Shown: positions 21,009-34,500, numbered from the stretch's first letter. The stretch is DNA of 64,000 nucleotides from Tetrapyrgos nigripes (GCA_013368315.1 JAACJM010000301.1:30253-94252); one strand, 5' to 3'. The notes: generated by a model not told the origin, from the letters alone. Numbers and translations: made by a program.

Positions 21009-24000
21009 ATGGGCACCTCAGAGGATGGAAATGCTCTTCAACAAGGAAACAACACTATCAGGCACCACATTGGAAATCAATCGAGAAATAACTCTGCTAG
21101 TCGGAGACAAATCCAAGAAAACTCAAACACGGGAGGTAAGTGCTATCCAAAAAATGAGAACCACGCAATATGGGAACAACCAATTTTGGTCATTTCCCAA
21201 ATAGAACAGACCACTGTTGTCAACCAAAGCATGTTTCCAAATGCATCAAATTTCACTATGACAGGAGTGACAATCAGCAATGTTGGAAGAGACTTTATTC
21301 AGACTACCAACAATAACTTTGGTGGTAAGTACTAAATTGATTTGTATTTTTATATTTCTTTTCCTTGGACTTACAAAGTACCAGCCAATGAGAAGGCAGA
21401 AATACTTAAGGAATTGAAGCAGAAATTGAATCCAATTTCTAAGCCAGCAAGAAAGACAGACACTTGTTTGGAGGGAACAAGAGTCAAGATTCTTAATGAC
21501 CTTTGTGACTGGGTAATTGACGCCAACACTACCATTGCTTGGATCTATGGTATAGCTGGGACTGGCAAAAGTGCCATAGCAGTTTCACTTGCCCGTAAAA
21601 TCAGAAAAATAGACACAAAGAAAGAAGTCAAACTGGCTTTAACATTTCATTGTGTCAAAGGACAGGAAACAAGTCACATCTGTAATTTGGTCCCAACTCT
21701 GAGCTATCATTTGGCTCAGGTTTTTCCGGAGTATGGGAAAGGTCTTCTGGAGTCTCTCAATAGGGATCCCTCTTTGGATGGCACAAGCCTGTCACTTTCT
21801 GAGCAGCTAGAATTATTCCTTGATCTACCAGTGCTTGAAAAGCTGATCATCAAATCATCAGAAAAGGTGGTGATTATAATAATTGACGGACTTGATGAAT
21901 GGGGTACAGGCTTAAATCGCAGAGAATTATTGCGCCATCTCAAAACTCTAAATCAATTTGCATGGCTCAAGATAATTGTAACAAGCAGACCAAATCCAGA
22001 AATCACAGAGGAGCTCATGGGAGAATTTTTTATCAAGAAGATTGACCTTTCTGATCATATTGGTACTGCTGATGATCTGAGAAAGTTGATCACGAGCAAA
22101 CTGTCATGGGTCTCCAATGAAAAGATGGACAATATGCTGGCAAAAGCAAATGGACTTTTCATCTGGGTCACTACAGCTCTAACATTTATAGAAATGGGAG
22201 TGGATAAAGCTGGAAGGCTAGAGATTATACTTAACTTGAAAAAAGGCACCTATGATGAATTGCAACCATATGAACCCTTGTATCACTTATACAAGACAGT
22301 CTTGACAGAGTCATTTTCCCAACAAGACAATCTCAAGTATCTTACAGTGGTGGTGGGAGCAATTCTGGCAGTGATTGAACCTGTTTCACAAGATACATTG
22401 AAAAACTTGCTTTGTGCAAAAGGAGTTGATGTACCAACCAGAGTCACTGAAGAAGTGATTAATCAATTAAGAGCACTAGTCTATGATCGGGATGGAAAGC
22501 TATACTATCATTTGTCATTTGGAGAGTTTCTCACATCTTCAGAGAATAAGCTCAACATCCATCCAAAATTTACCCATTTGCAACTTGCTAGTGCTTGCTT
22601 GGAGATTATGAGAAAGGAGCTTAGATTTAATATCTGCCACCTGGAGACCTCTTTTCTCAAGAATAAGGCAGTGAAAAATCCAACCATAGAGGATAGGGTT
22701 AATATGTATATCCCATCTGAGTTAAGATATAGCTGTTCCAGCTGGACTAGACATGCAAGGGAAGCAGAAGTTGAACCTGCAGGCAACATGATCCAATTGA
22801 CCATCACAGATTTTATGAGAAGTAAATGCATAATTTTCTGGTTAGAATGCATGAGTGTAATGGGGAAATCCTTTGCTGTAAAGAGATGTCTAGGGGATAT
22901 GTCACAATGGGCAAATATCAATAAGGTAAGAATAGCAAGCTATGTACCTAAATGGAAACTCACTGAAATTTTGAAAAGAATAAAGATGTAGGAACCTTGA
23001 CAGAAGAACTTCATCAGATAGCAGATACTTTTGGAATTCTTTTGTCTGAAAGTACACCACATATTTACCTCTCAATATTGCCAATGTTGTACCATTTCAC
23101 AAACCCACAGTCACAGCACCTCAAAATTCGTGCCAAAATAGACAAGTTTCTCGCGAAATTCAGGAACAATTCTGCTGTGTCCAAGGTCATTGATGCCATG
23201 TCACAAAAAAAAAAGTTCACGAGACAAGGTCACAGTCCCAAACCTGTCACAAATTGGTCAAAATGATACAGTAGAACAACCTGGATTAAATGTGGTAGAA
23301 GGCTTCACAAAACATATTCAGAATGCCATCAAAATTGGAAGACATAGATGGATTAACCTCCCAATGACAATATCAGCAACAAGTGCAGTAAAAAGTGTGG
23401 CATATTCACCAGATGGAAGACATATTGTATCAGGATCTTATGATAATACTGTAAGGATTTGGGATGTCCAAACAGGACACCAGTTTGGAGAGCCTTTTGT
23501 TGGCCACACAAATTGGGTGCAGTCAGTAGCCTACTCACCAGATGGGAGACATGTAGTGTCAGGATCTGCTGACTACACTATCAGAATATGGGATATCCAG
23601 ACTGGCCAGCAGGTTGGAGAGTCTCTGGAAGGCCACAGAGACCGAGTTAATTCAGTAGCCTTCTCACCAGATGGCAGACATGTGGTATCAGGATCAGATG
23701 ATAACACTGTAAGGATTTGGGATATCCAAACAGGACAACAATTTGGAGAGCCTCTGGAAGGCCACACAGAAAGGGTGAGGTCAGTGGCCTACTCACTGGA
23801 TGGCAGACATGTAGTGACAGGATCTGCTGACTACACTATCAGAATATGGGATATCCAGACTGGCCAGCAGGTTGGAGAGCCTCTGGAAGGCCACATAAAT
23901 GAAGTTACTTCAGTAGCCTTCTCACCAGATGGCAGACATGTGGTATCAGGATCAAATGATAACACTGTAAGGATTTGGGATATGCAGACTTGCAAGCAGG

Positions 24001-25433
24001 TTGGAAAGCCTCTGAGAGGCCACACAAGTTGGGCCCGGTCAGTGGCCTTTTCACCAGATGGCAGACATGTGGTGTCAGTATTCAATGATGTGACTATTAA
24101 AATATGGGATATGCAGACTTGCCAGCAAGTTGGTGAGCCTCTGAAAGGCCACACAGAATGGGTTTGGTCAGTGGCCTTTTCACCAGATGGCAGACATGTG
24201 GTGTCAGGATCTGAGGACTACACTATCAGAATATGGGATATCCAGACTTTCCAGCACTTTGAAGAGCCTCAGCAGCTCTCCAACCACACAGATGCCATTA
24301 ACTCAGTGGCCTTCTCACCAGATGGCAGACATGTGGTGTCAGGATCTGATGACTGCACTATCAGAATATGGGATATGCAGACTTGCAAGCAGGTTGGAAA
24401 GCCTCTGAAAGGCCATACAGATTGGGTGTGGTCAGTGGCCTTCTCACCAGATGGCAGACATGTGGTGTCAGGATCTGCTGACAGGACTATCAGAATATGG
24501 AATATGCAGATTTTCCAGCAGGTTGGAAAGCCTCTGAATGGCCACACAAGTTCAGTGCTTTCAGTGGCCTTCTCCCCAGATGGCAGACATGTGGTGTCAG
24601 GATCTGGTGACAGGACTATCAGAATATGGGATATGCAGACTTGCAAGCAGGTTGGAGAGCCTCTGGAAGGCCATCCAGATTGGGTGAAGTCAGTGGCCTT
24701 CTCACCAGATGGCAGACATGTGGTGTCAGGATCTTATGACAGGACCATCAGAATATGGGATATGCATACTTGCCAGCAGGTTGGAAAGCCTCTAAAAGGC
24801 CATACAGATGAGATTAACTCAGTGGCCTTCTCACCAGATGGCAGACATGTGGTGTCAGGTTCTGATGACAGGACTATCAGAATATGGGATATGCAGACTT
24901 GCCAGCAGGTTGGAGAGCCTCTGGAAGGCCACACAGCTTGGGTGCAGTCAGTGGCCTTCTCGCCAGATGGCAGACATGTGGTGTCAGGATCTGGTGACAG
25001 GACTATCAGAATATGGGATATGCAGACTGGCCAGCAGGTTGGAGATCCTCTGGAAGGCCACACATATTGGGTGAGGTCAGTGGCCTTCTCATCAGATGGC
25101 AGACATGTGGTTTCAGGATCTGATGACAAGACAGTAAGGATCTGGAATATTGATCCTTCCAATCCAAACCTCATTCCAGCCTCAATCTCCCAGTATAATC
25201 AAGAATATCAATCATGCTCCATTAATACTCAGGGTTGGTTATGTACTGCTGAACCTGAGCCAAAGTTAATTTTATGGATCCCACCTCATCTGAGAGGATT
25301 TAATGATTTGAGGCAGGCTGGCACCATTCCTGCAGATGCTGAAAATTTTGCAGTTAAAGTTGACTGGAGCAAATTTGTTTGTGGTGAAGATTGGACCTCT
25401 GTTTGGAATGATAATCCTGAGGATGAGGATTGA
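21009..25433 (+). CDS. NACHT-WD40 (NLR-like STAND) receptor, split by one +1 frameshift in an A10 run
   Basis: Exons 21009-21135, 21205-21324, 21379-22925 and 22979 onward; introns are 53-69 bases and phases agree. The N-terminus (MGTSEDGNALQQGN) is Asn-rich and carries TGVTISNVGRDFIQTTNNN, a short motif often seen before NACHT in mushroom receptors. NACHT features are the Walker A GIAGTGKS, the Walker B-like VVIIIIDGLDEW, IIVTSRPNP and GLFIWVTTAL. About 100 residues of winged-helix/linker follow. Fourteen WD40 blades of 43 residues run from about 23373 to 25150, enough for two seven-bladed propellers, then a tail ending NPEDED. At 23205-23214 ten A residues put the NACHT half (693 codons, stop 23266) out of frame with the WD half; nine would give one protein of 1,415 residues. 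The likely role is cytosolic non-self sensing leading to cell death. An alternative ATG is 20907. The frameshift may be real or a sequence error. Confidence 0.8.
23373..25150 (+). repeat. 129-base WD40-coding tandem repeats, 14 units
   Basis: In-frame repeats of 43 codons; most later units share nearly all bases. Differences gather at the codons after GH and at the SGS-x-D-x-T loop. The array in the 1-786 gene has the same unit. The high identity points to ongoing exchange between units. Confidence 0.9.
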
Positions 25434-25964
25434 GTGTTCAGTACAATTGTATATATCTGGTTTTTTTTCGTTCTTTTTTGTTTCTCACTTTCAACTTGAT
25501 TGGTATCTCTATGCTTCTACAGCTTTCATTTGATCAGTTTCACACAAAAACATCAGGATTGCTGCCTTTTCTTTTCAAAAATTTCAGCTTGGAAACCAAC
25601 ATCTTATATCTGTTCCCTTCATCTGTCCAGAAATTCCATTGTTCAAATGAGTAATTATCACAAAATCCGTATATCCAGAATTTTGTTGCCTATGTCCAGT
25701 TCAATAAGAGAAATCATATTTATAAAAAAAAGTCCACATGTCTCTGAGATACTTGTACCATGGTAAGTAAGGTTTTGTTTGAGAGTTTCAAATATTCTAT
25801 TGAAGTTCCTAAGCATGGACATTTATCTCGACCAAATTCTGCTGCAGCATCCGATGACTACCATGATAGATTGATTAATCTATTACCTTGCATTGCTACA
25901 TAGATATCTTCATTGGTATCACCTAGCTAACTCTTTTGTACATACTTACATATTTCAATAGCTA
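25434..25964. other. Receptor gene 3' flank (duplicated)
   Basis: Non-coding. It matches 787-1334 almost throughout, including the T-rich tract after the stop. Confidence 0.7.
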
Positions 25965-27575
25965 ATCCAACCATACAGCATGACTCCCTCCTATAATTCT
26001 TTCTGTTCCTTTTTCCATGCCTGAAGCCATACTGGCTCCCAATGCCCCAGTTCCATGCTCGGACCAACCACCCAGCCCCACCCGTCCCATTCGAGAATAC
26101 GCACACCTTAACCTCATTCAGGTAATCCCTCTGATAGGGACCCAAGCAAAGCAGTATCAGAATTCTTTGAAAGGAGAATGTATACAGTGCCTTCTTCTCC
26201 GTCTTTAGTTTCGTTGAGTGTAAGTTAAGAGGTGGCATTGGTATCTTCCTATGCCCATGAAGACACAAGCTGGAATTCCTTGGCGTAGAAATCAATAGCA
26301 TGGGCTCTTCCTCATGATGTTGGGGCTTCATTGTGTTCTACGCTGACTTCTAGTATCTCCACATTTTTTCCTTCTACTCCTGCTGCTGAAGCCAATGAAG
26401 AAGCCAATGATTCCTTAACAAAATCCCTGTCCACATCCAACTCGAACACGCTGGTCTACCCTCTGTCTTCCTGCTTACCTCCTTGAGTGGTTGCCCAGAT
26501 AGTACATGGAATCGGACGTAAAGGTGTAGAAGATGCGAGGAGAGTATCGCCACCAAGGCGGGAACAGACATGTGAATTGTTAGGCTTGAAGGTAACGGGT
26601 GTAGATGATAATTTGGCTAAATGAGGAGGAAGTAGTGTATGCGAGGGGAGATGTGTCAGGTAAAGTGAAGAGCTGGATATTAAGTAGCTGTCAAGGAAGT
26701 TGGGTGCGAAAGGAAGAAGGAAGAAGACATGAAGATTAGTGAGCGTTTTGGTGGTAGAAAGCAACGGGTAGAATAATAAAAAGCGATGTAAAATGTGGGA
26801 AGAAAGACGAATGCTTCGACGTGGAGTCCTGAACTTGATTGACAGGGTGGATACGCAAAATGATATATTATTATCAGCTCTATAACGCTAGGCGACAGTA
26901 CATTACATGCTACGCTTATGTCTTGTAGAAAATTCCCCCACCCTGTACGCGTTTCAAGCACAGCTAGACGAGATGAGTGATTTAGCCATCAGATCTTCCG
27001 TGTCACACAGTATGTTCTCCAGTAAGGATGCCAAGCGATATACGACATGTAGAGGAGTGATAAAATGAATGATGTATAAATATATCTGGGACTCGACGAT
27101 GGGACGAAAAGAAAGTAAAAAGGATGAAGGATTTAGTACTGAGGTATTACTCACTGTGCTCAGTGACACTGTACAGCTCCTTGCCATTTCGATGTAATTT
27201 TGATATTTCCAGGTCCATCATATGCGTTTCTTCCTAGAGAGGGAGGAGAGTGAGTAGACTGGTTGGTTGTTGTGTGTATGGTTTGTTGAAAGGAGACGAA
27301 TGAAGTCCAGGGATAAAGGAAGAGAGAATTCGATGCCATGTTAGCCGTAGCACTACAACTATCAGGGGGACGTAGAGGCCAGAGGCAGACGTAGTACGAG
27401 GGCAATCCACGTCTTATGAGCCGTCTCCAATTCGCCTTCCGAAAAGAGTACGAAAGGAACGGCTGGATCTTCTCCAACCATTGAGTAGAGGATTGATTCA
27501 GGACAACACAAGTACTGGTGCGACGGTCTGGACCAAAGAAAGCGACCGATTAGTCAGAGGAATACGGACCGCTCC
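25965..27575. repeat. R1 repeat, copy 4 (block B)
   Basis: Single R1 unit. It has the 77-codon minus frame at 27187-26954 and the minus-strand remnant at about 26440-25970, including the same TGA as copy 1 near 26305. It lacks about 40 bases present in copies 1-3 at about 26260. Confidence 0.8.
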
Positions 27576-27639
27576 CTTCTATACACTCGGCATGTTGCTC
27601 CCCGCACTCCAACACCCTTGCACCCACTCTCAACGCCAA

Positions 27640-27647
27640 CGTCAATC
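27640..27647 (+). repeat. Target-site duplication cgtcaatc (left)
   Basis: Eight bases repeated exactly at 37508-37515. The rejoined sequence reads like the uninterrupted R1-R2 junction at about 6640-6665 in block A. Confidence 0.9.
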
Positions 27648-27752
27648 CACCTGTCATGACCAATTGATCGGACTTCTATAAGGCTTCGATGGGTACCTGA
27701 AGCGCCTCTCACATAAGGCGTTTAGCGTATTTCCGGGCAGTTTGATGCCCTT

Positions 27753-29120
27753 TGATGCATTGATGTATTACTCCCGCCTCTAAGTCGTTATTCACTTTTT
27801 AAGGAACGAAAAGCGTTCAAGTGAGTTATTAGAGTATCAAATCTGGTTAGACTTAGTACATCACTTGTCGACTTCCATCGCGTGCGGCGCTGATGCCCCG
27901 GCCGTGACCACTGACCTTAAGTGCCTTCACTGAGAAGTATAACCAAAACAATACCTTATCAAAAATATAATTCCACTTGCAGTGAGTGTCCGGCAACATG
28001 CATTTGGTTGTATGGCGTTAGTGAGACTGCGGTCTGTGGTAAGTGCGCTGGTGCAGCGGTCAGGACTGAGCCGTGAGAATTCAATCAGGCATGATAAAAA
28101 AGGAAGGTGCGCACTTCGGGATCTGTCGGGGTGACCATTTGTATGACCGCCTTTCGTCATAGCTTCAACGATCACATATATTTTCCCTTGCGGTTATGTT
28201 CATTAGGGTAGTATTATATACACTCTTTATTTTATCGGATATGCATGAGTATATAGAGTGTTTGGGGCATGTTTTCAGCATCATTATGTGCGCCACTGCG
28301 TACAGTCTGTCGTGCGGGTGGTCTACACCAGCGATAGAGGGTCATATGGTACCACTAAATTACCCATGTAGGCCAGGTATATCATATAAGTCATGTACAA
28401 TTTACTGGAATGAAAAATGCCTTCAAACCTACGGGATCTTGTTAAAGAACATTGTTCACCTTGTTGCAAATTTGTGACTTTACGACTTTTTCAAAAAGAA
28501 ACATTGCTTCATAATTACTTTATATATTGAAAGTATGCATAAATTTACCATGCCTGCCATCATTGCTAATGCTAGCAATGACTGTGGAAGATGCAAGAGA
28601 GTTGCTTGACTCACAGAGGAGGGACTGGTGACATCACGAAAAATGTAAAATGATTGTCAGGTAATGCAAGGCCAATCTCGACATACCTAAGCATAGCAAG
28701 CCTATCAGATCAGGCAGTTCTGCTTTAATTGGGTAAACAAATGAGCAATATGAGCAGGGAATATCGGGCGAGGTATGCCCAGATATTCCCTACCATATGA
28801 GATATGCCTCCACCCTGAAGGTAGAGCTTATCAGGGTATACCTCACATGGTAGGCTATACCGGACAATACCCTTTCGGTCAGGCATTGTATACTGAGATG
28901 CTCAAGGAATAATATTCTGTATCACTCGCAATCAAACAATTCATAATAAAAGAGAATACAACTTGCATTTAACATTATACATAGCAATAGACAACAATAA
29001 GAATTAGTACAGTAATCTGGATAGCAACGTCAAGCATAGCACAGAGACAGCGTAGCAAAGAGTCCGAGAGTCCAAGAAACTAAAAAGAAAACTAAAAAGA
29101 AAATCCTCACAAGAAAACAC
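27753..29120. other. Left subterminal region of the Plavaka-like element
   Basis: No convincing gene. The frame at 28196-28477 lacks any family feature. Palindrome-like ggtat/atacc clusters at 28740-28880 resemble those near the other end, so they may be transposase-binding sites. Confidence 0.45.
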
Positions 29121-29127
29121 AAACACT

Positions 29128-31323
29128 TCAGTCGTCGTCCCCATCCTGGTCCTGGTCCTCATCCCGTTCCTGGTCCTGTTCCTGGTTCTCGTCATCCTCA
29201 TGTGTATACTCGTCATCCTCATCTGGGTACTCGTTGTCAGCTTGGTGTCCCGTAACGTCACCATCTTCTTCAATTACCAGTGCCGAGCTAGAAGCACGAC
29301 TTGAGGGAGGTGCGGCGTTGGTCTTGGTCTTGGTCTTGGCCTTGTCGGTGTCGGACTTGGATCTGGAGGGAGGTGCGTTGGTCTTGTCCTTGGCTTTGTC
29401 AGTGTCGGACTCGGATTCAGAAGCATCGGCTTCTTCCATAAGTCGAGAAAAGCGGCTACCCTTGAGAGGGCCGACAGTCATCTCCTTGGTCCCACCGGCA
29501 CCATGAAAGACCTCCCTGTGAGAAAGGATGTTAGCAAGAGAAAGAGAGCGAGAGAAAAAAGAGAAAGAACAAAAAAAAAAAAGAGAAAAGAAAAGCATGC
29601 TTACTTGTTCCACCATTTGAGAATGGCCCGAGATCCCTTACGACCAGACCTGAAGTACCGAATGGTACCCCAATAGAATTCCTTGACATTGAAACCGTGG
29701 TCCATATGACCCCAGGTGGTCTGTGACGATAGCAGGAACCGCGTCTAGGAAGGTTCTTAGTAATATGCATGTCAAAATAAAAGAGGAAGTCAAAAACGTT
29801 ACCTGAACGACAACGTATGCGATATCCTCAGGAGTGATCTCTGTCATACCATGGCGATGAGAGACCGGAGACTTTGTCTTGGTGTTGTTGTTCTTCTTGA
29901 CACCGGATGAGAAGTATATGTGATTGCAAACCTAGGGGGACCAAAAGTCAACGTCAGCGAGTATTAATGCAAAAGACAGTACGCACGCGAACAAGGAGTG
30001 GACCTTGGAAGAGGCCAGAAATGGGGTCGTCGTCATCGATGAGCTCTTCGTCATAAAGGAAGGTTGCCCATTCAGACCAATGTTTGCTGCCGGACCCACT
30101 CAGCACGTTGTCCATGTACCTGAGTATAAACATGATCAAATCGTAGCAATGGAAATAGGAAGGCGACGCACGTTTCTGGGTCATCATCAAACTCCTCTAG
30201 GTCATCAATAGGACACAATAGACGGGCGGTAGCCTTGTCGTACCAGCCCATACCTGACTTGGACCACAGCTTGATTCGTGTTGCACCAGGTTTGGCGAGT
30301 AACTTGTCCATATCACGCTTGATCTTGCCAGTGTCGTCCGATCTTGCTCTTAAAGCATGGAATTGCATCTGTAACAAACAACGGGGGTAGAGGATGAGTG
30401 GTAGTAAGTGGAAGACAACAAAAAAAAGACTCGGAGGACGTACTATTTTCGTGTAGTCTCGGACAGCATTCACATTAATCTCGTCATCTGCACCAGCGTT
30501 GTTCTCAGTATCGTCCTGGGTGCTGACGAAGAGCTTCTTCAAATCGTGGAAGTTGGAGTCGTTGTCCTCCAAAAGTCGTTGGTAAACCTCGAGCGCACGT
30601 CTGAGAGCTAGAGAGTGAGTACATGTGCATAGTAAAGTCATTTAAAAAGACTCACTCTTGCGTAGGATTCGGCTTCTTGGTTTTCTTCTTCTTCTTCTGT
30701 GATTGTGGTGCATCGTTGGTAGCGGCATTGGAGGTATTGGGGTCATTGTTAGCGGCGGTGGTGGCGGCAGCCTCAGCAGCATCTTGAGAGGCTTTGAGAC
30801 CGGTTAAAACAATGTCGTGAGCGTTGATCCATAGATCTGCGCGTCTTATGAACCAACGTCCAGCACATTTTGCAGATCTACAGGAGAAATGAGATAATGA
30901 ACGATAAGGAGATAAACAACGAGAAAGAACTTACATTGTCTTCGGGTCAGTATCTGAGTCGTCATCGGAATCGCTACCCTCGTCCTCAGGAGTTGCCGCC
31001 TTTTTCTTCTTGCGAGATGCTGTACTAGGACCAGTCTGCTTGCGTTTAGATGTACGCGTCTCGGGCTGAGCAGATGGTTGCTCTGCGCTATTGTCATCGA
31101 AATTGAGGAGGTCGCCGACGTTAGGGAGGGGTTGTTCTATCTCGCTAGTGTCCTGGGTCGTCTTCCGCTTCTTGCTGCACTTGTCCTTCTGGGTCTTGTC
31201 CTTGGTTTTGCTCTTGCTATTTTCCTTGTCAGCTCTCTTCTTCCTTTTCGAGGCCTGAGACAGAGAGTCGTTGACAGGAGAGCTGTCCGGGATGACTGAA
31301 GCAGAGTGCTTTGAGGTGGGCAT
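29128..31323 (-). CDS. Accessory protein of Plavaka-like element, 584 aa, eight exons
   Basis: Exons: 31323-30935, 30877-30656, 30600-30444, 30368-30172, 30119-29987, 29931-29803, 29744-29605 and 29515-29128. All are GT-AG and sum to 585 codons including the stop. The N-terminus (MPTSKHSASVIPDSS) is followed by very Lys-rich stretches (SKRKKRADKENSKSK), probable nuclear-localisation and nucleic-acid-binding regions. The middle has a helix-rich core (ALEVYQRLLEDNDSNFHDL). A conserved module follows with LFQGPLLVRVCNHIYFSSG, TPEDIAYVVVQTRFLLSS and AILKWWNKEVFHG. That module recurs in mushroom proteins of unknown function (possibly the DUF6698 family, uncertain). The C-terminus is strongly acidic (EDQDQDGDDD). 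No disabling change is seen. It faces the transposase gene head to head. Confidence 0.7.
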
Positions 31324-31559
31324 GGAGGAGGAGCTGGTTGGAGGGAAAGAAGCGACGCGCGGCCTTTAATCGATATCACAAGTCACGGGTCACGTGCAGT
31401 GACTTTACGCTTCTTTCTTCACTTCTTCTTTTGCAAGTCTTGCTCTCCTCGTCGCATTGCGCAGTACAGAAACGCGAAATCAATGTGAGAGCTATTATAC
31501 AGAGAGATACTTGAGGTGTAGAACATCTTACATTTTTCTCACCATTATAGCTCATCAAA
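31324..31559. promoter_or_regulatory. Shared 236-base divergent promoter region
   Basis: The accessory gene and transposase start on opposite strands 236 bases apart, so both promoters must lie here or overlap the genes. It contains cacgtgcagtgac near 31391. No clear TATA box is assigned. Confidence 0.4.
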
Positions 31560-34500
31560 ATGCCGTGGCAATGTGAGCATTGCGACGATAATGTCGTAAA
31601 TGACACTTCACGAGCTGTTCAAGCGCACCTGAGAGGCTGCAGTCGCTATCAGGAGTCTTTGAAACATATGCAAGGGGCTCAAGTACGCAAAACCGTGAAA
31701 AGAGCAGTAAAGAAAGTGAAAAAGGTAGCATTTTACGTATGTTAGATACTGTATCACTACTCTGACTGTTTTAAAAGGTCACTATTGCTTCAACGTCAAA
31801 CCAGACACCTCGTAACTTTGAGTCTCTTTCTGTTTCTCAACCCAAAAACGAGTGTAAGTATTTATTGCTATTGATTAGTGTTCGTTTTGACAGATGTGTA
31901 ATTTTACAGACTCGGATCCCATCCCTGATGTATACATGCATGAAGAATCGCATTCCGACTTGGAGCCCGACTCTATCATGACAGGGACTCGATCAGAACC
32001 TGAACCCGAAGTGACCTCGAGACCACGTCATACTATTCGCGTTCCCGCACAGTGGAATGATTTCAATTACAACGAAAATCGTAATATTACTCAACTCGTA
32101 CCTCAAGTTCAAGCTGATCCCAAACCTCTCATAGATGAGAACGCTACAAATACCCCCACTCCATCACCCACATCATCACCTGCTCCATTCATTCCCACCC
32201 AGCATACAACTGATCCAGATCAGTTTTGCGTTTTCCGCATATATCAAACCCTTCCTGGTCAATATCCCCACATATCAGAGACTGACGGCCTCGGAGATGC
32301 CCCCACCTTTGCCGTAGCAGATGACGCAAAGCAGTACCTTGCTAATGCACATCTCGAACTTTCCACAGACGATAAATGTGACCAAGAGGACGAGGATAGC
32401 GATAACTGGTTTGCACCGTTCCTGAATCCCTCGTCCTTTCGCCTTACCAATTGGTATACCGAGGCGAATGGGAATCTCAGTTGTGCACACGTTGATCGTC
32501 TTCTTGATAATGTTCTCAGGAAGGACAATTTTGATTTGGCTGATCTTTCCGACTTTCATACTGCTAGAGAGGTTGAACGCTTGGACCAGCCCAAGAATGG
32601 CGATACGAGCACCATCTTCTCTTCTCATATCTGGACCGAGGGCTCAGTTCATATTTCCCTTCCTTGTACTGGGAGTAGTGGAAGCGAGGCAGATGCTCCT
32701 ACTTTGGAAATTAAAGGTGTACATCGACGCAGCTTTGTCGAAGTTATACGTACAGCCTTTGAAGATGCCGGGTTTCTCAAATTTTCGTTGTCTGGGTTCC
32801 AGGAGTATTGGAAACCTACCCCAGACTCGCTTCCTGACCGGCTGTACAGCGAGGTTTACACAGCCGATGAATACTTGGATGCTGAGTGTGAGCTCCTAGA
32901 GCAGGAGCAGCAAATGTTATCCGAGTTTCAGCACAAATCAGGTTTGCACTCTCCTTCTACATCGAGCTCTGAGTCTGACTTGTCTCTCTCTCATCTAATT
33001 CTGGGCTGAGTTCAGACTCATCAGGCTCGAATTCTAACCCAGATTCAAGTATGGACTCATCTTCTGACTCGGAGTCTGATTCGAATTCAGATTCGCCTTC
33101 CGATTCTAACTCTGATTTGAGTTCAGATTCATCTTCTGGTTCTAACTCTAATTCAAGTTCGAATTCATCTTCTGGGTCATCCAGTACCAGCTCCAAGTCA
33201 TCGTCATCATCATCTTATCCCTCATACAAACATCCAAAACCCATTCCCCCGCCCCTCGATGACCCTTCCGCTCCAATTCCATGGTTAATGGTCCCGATCA
33301 TGATCTATTCAGATGCGACTCGCGTCAATACTTTTGGGAATACATCGTTATGGCCAATCTATATATATTTCCTCGGATTATCAAAGTATGCACGGGTCAA
33401 GCCATCTTCCGGTGCAGCGCATCATTTTGCGTACATTCCATCAGTGAGTATCTAGTCATTATTTGTGTGTTTCAAGGGCTGATAGTCCTTTCAAGCTACC
33501 AAACATCCAAGATATATATCAAAAGCATTTTGAGACTGCAGCATCAAGTGAAGTATTGACTCATTTGAAGCGCGAGTTGATGCAAGCGATATGGTTTTTT
33601 ACTCTTGGATGACGGTTTTGTCAAAGCATGTATTCATGGACTACTTGTTCTCTGCGCTGATGGTATCTGGAGACGTCTATTCCCTCGCATAATTGTGTAC
33701 TCCGCCGACTATCCTGAGAAGTATGTATCTTTTTATATTTTTCTTCTCATTATTGATTATTTCACTACTGCAGAATGCTACTTGCGTGTCTCAAAACCCT
33801 AGGCCGTTGTCCATGTCCTCGATGCGAAATTGAGAAGAAGGAAATTCCGCAGATGGGAACCTTTCACGACATCAACCGACGGTGTAACAAATCCCGTGTC
33901 GACTCTCACCCGCTGCGATGGAATGTCAAAGAGGCACGAAGACGCATGTTTGAGGAGGGAAAGGGAGTCAACAGTAGATCGGTACAAGCCTTGCTTGAGC
34001 CGCTTTCGCAAGTACCTACCAATGTAAGTCCCATCATCTGCTCTTATCATAATCTTGGCTTAGCTCTTGATTTAGAATGCGTTCTCGGCCTTTTTTCAAA
34101 AGCTGCAAACTTCATTCCAAAACTACTTTGATCTCTTTGCTGTCGATTTGATGCATGAGTTTGAGCTCGGCGTTTTCAAAGCTCTATTTGAACATCTTGT
34201 CCGGATCGCGTACAGCCTGGGTGATGATGTGATTGCAGAGATAAACAAGAGGTATGTCTTCTACAATGAGACAGGTCGATAAACAGACTCAAATGATAGT
34301 AGATTCAAGAAATGTCCGCCGTTCGGAAGATGTACCATTTGTCGTTTTACAGATGATACCACGAGCATGAAAAGAATTGCGGCTCGGGATTTTGAAGATA
34401 TCTTACAGGTGTGTACAAGACTTTCTGATATCTTACTCACTGGGCATCAAGTTACTCACACATTTATAGTGTTCCTTGTCCGTCTTCTGTCAACTTTTCC

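Noticed and set aside
21136..21204. Reading straight through receptor intron 1 as coding
   Set aside because: The 69 bases keep frame but have clean GT-AG borders like the other introns; splicing is more likely, though retention cannot be excluded.
24734..25174. Long minus-strand frames with repeated Cys/Trp across the WD40 arrays
   Set aside because: They recur with the 129-base period and are antisense shadows of the WD40 codons.
28196..28477. 93-codon plus-strand ORF near the left end of the Plavaka-like element
   Set aside because: No recognisable motif, no splice context, lies in the subterminal non-coding zone.
32942..33015. Frameshift in the Plavaka-like transposase after HKSG
   Set aside because: A 74-base GT-AG intron (32942-33015) restores the frame exactly into the Ser/Asp-rich stretch, so no mutation is needed here.
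32957..33196. Acidic minus-strand frame (Glu/Ser repeats)
   Set aside because: Antisense of the Ser/Asp-rich transposase linker.
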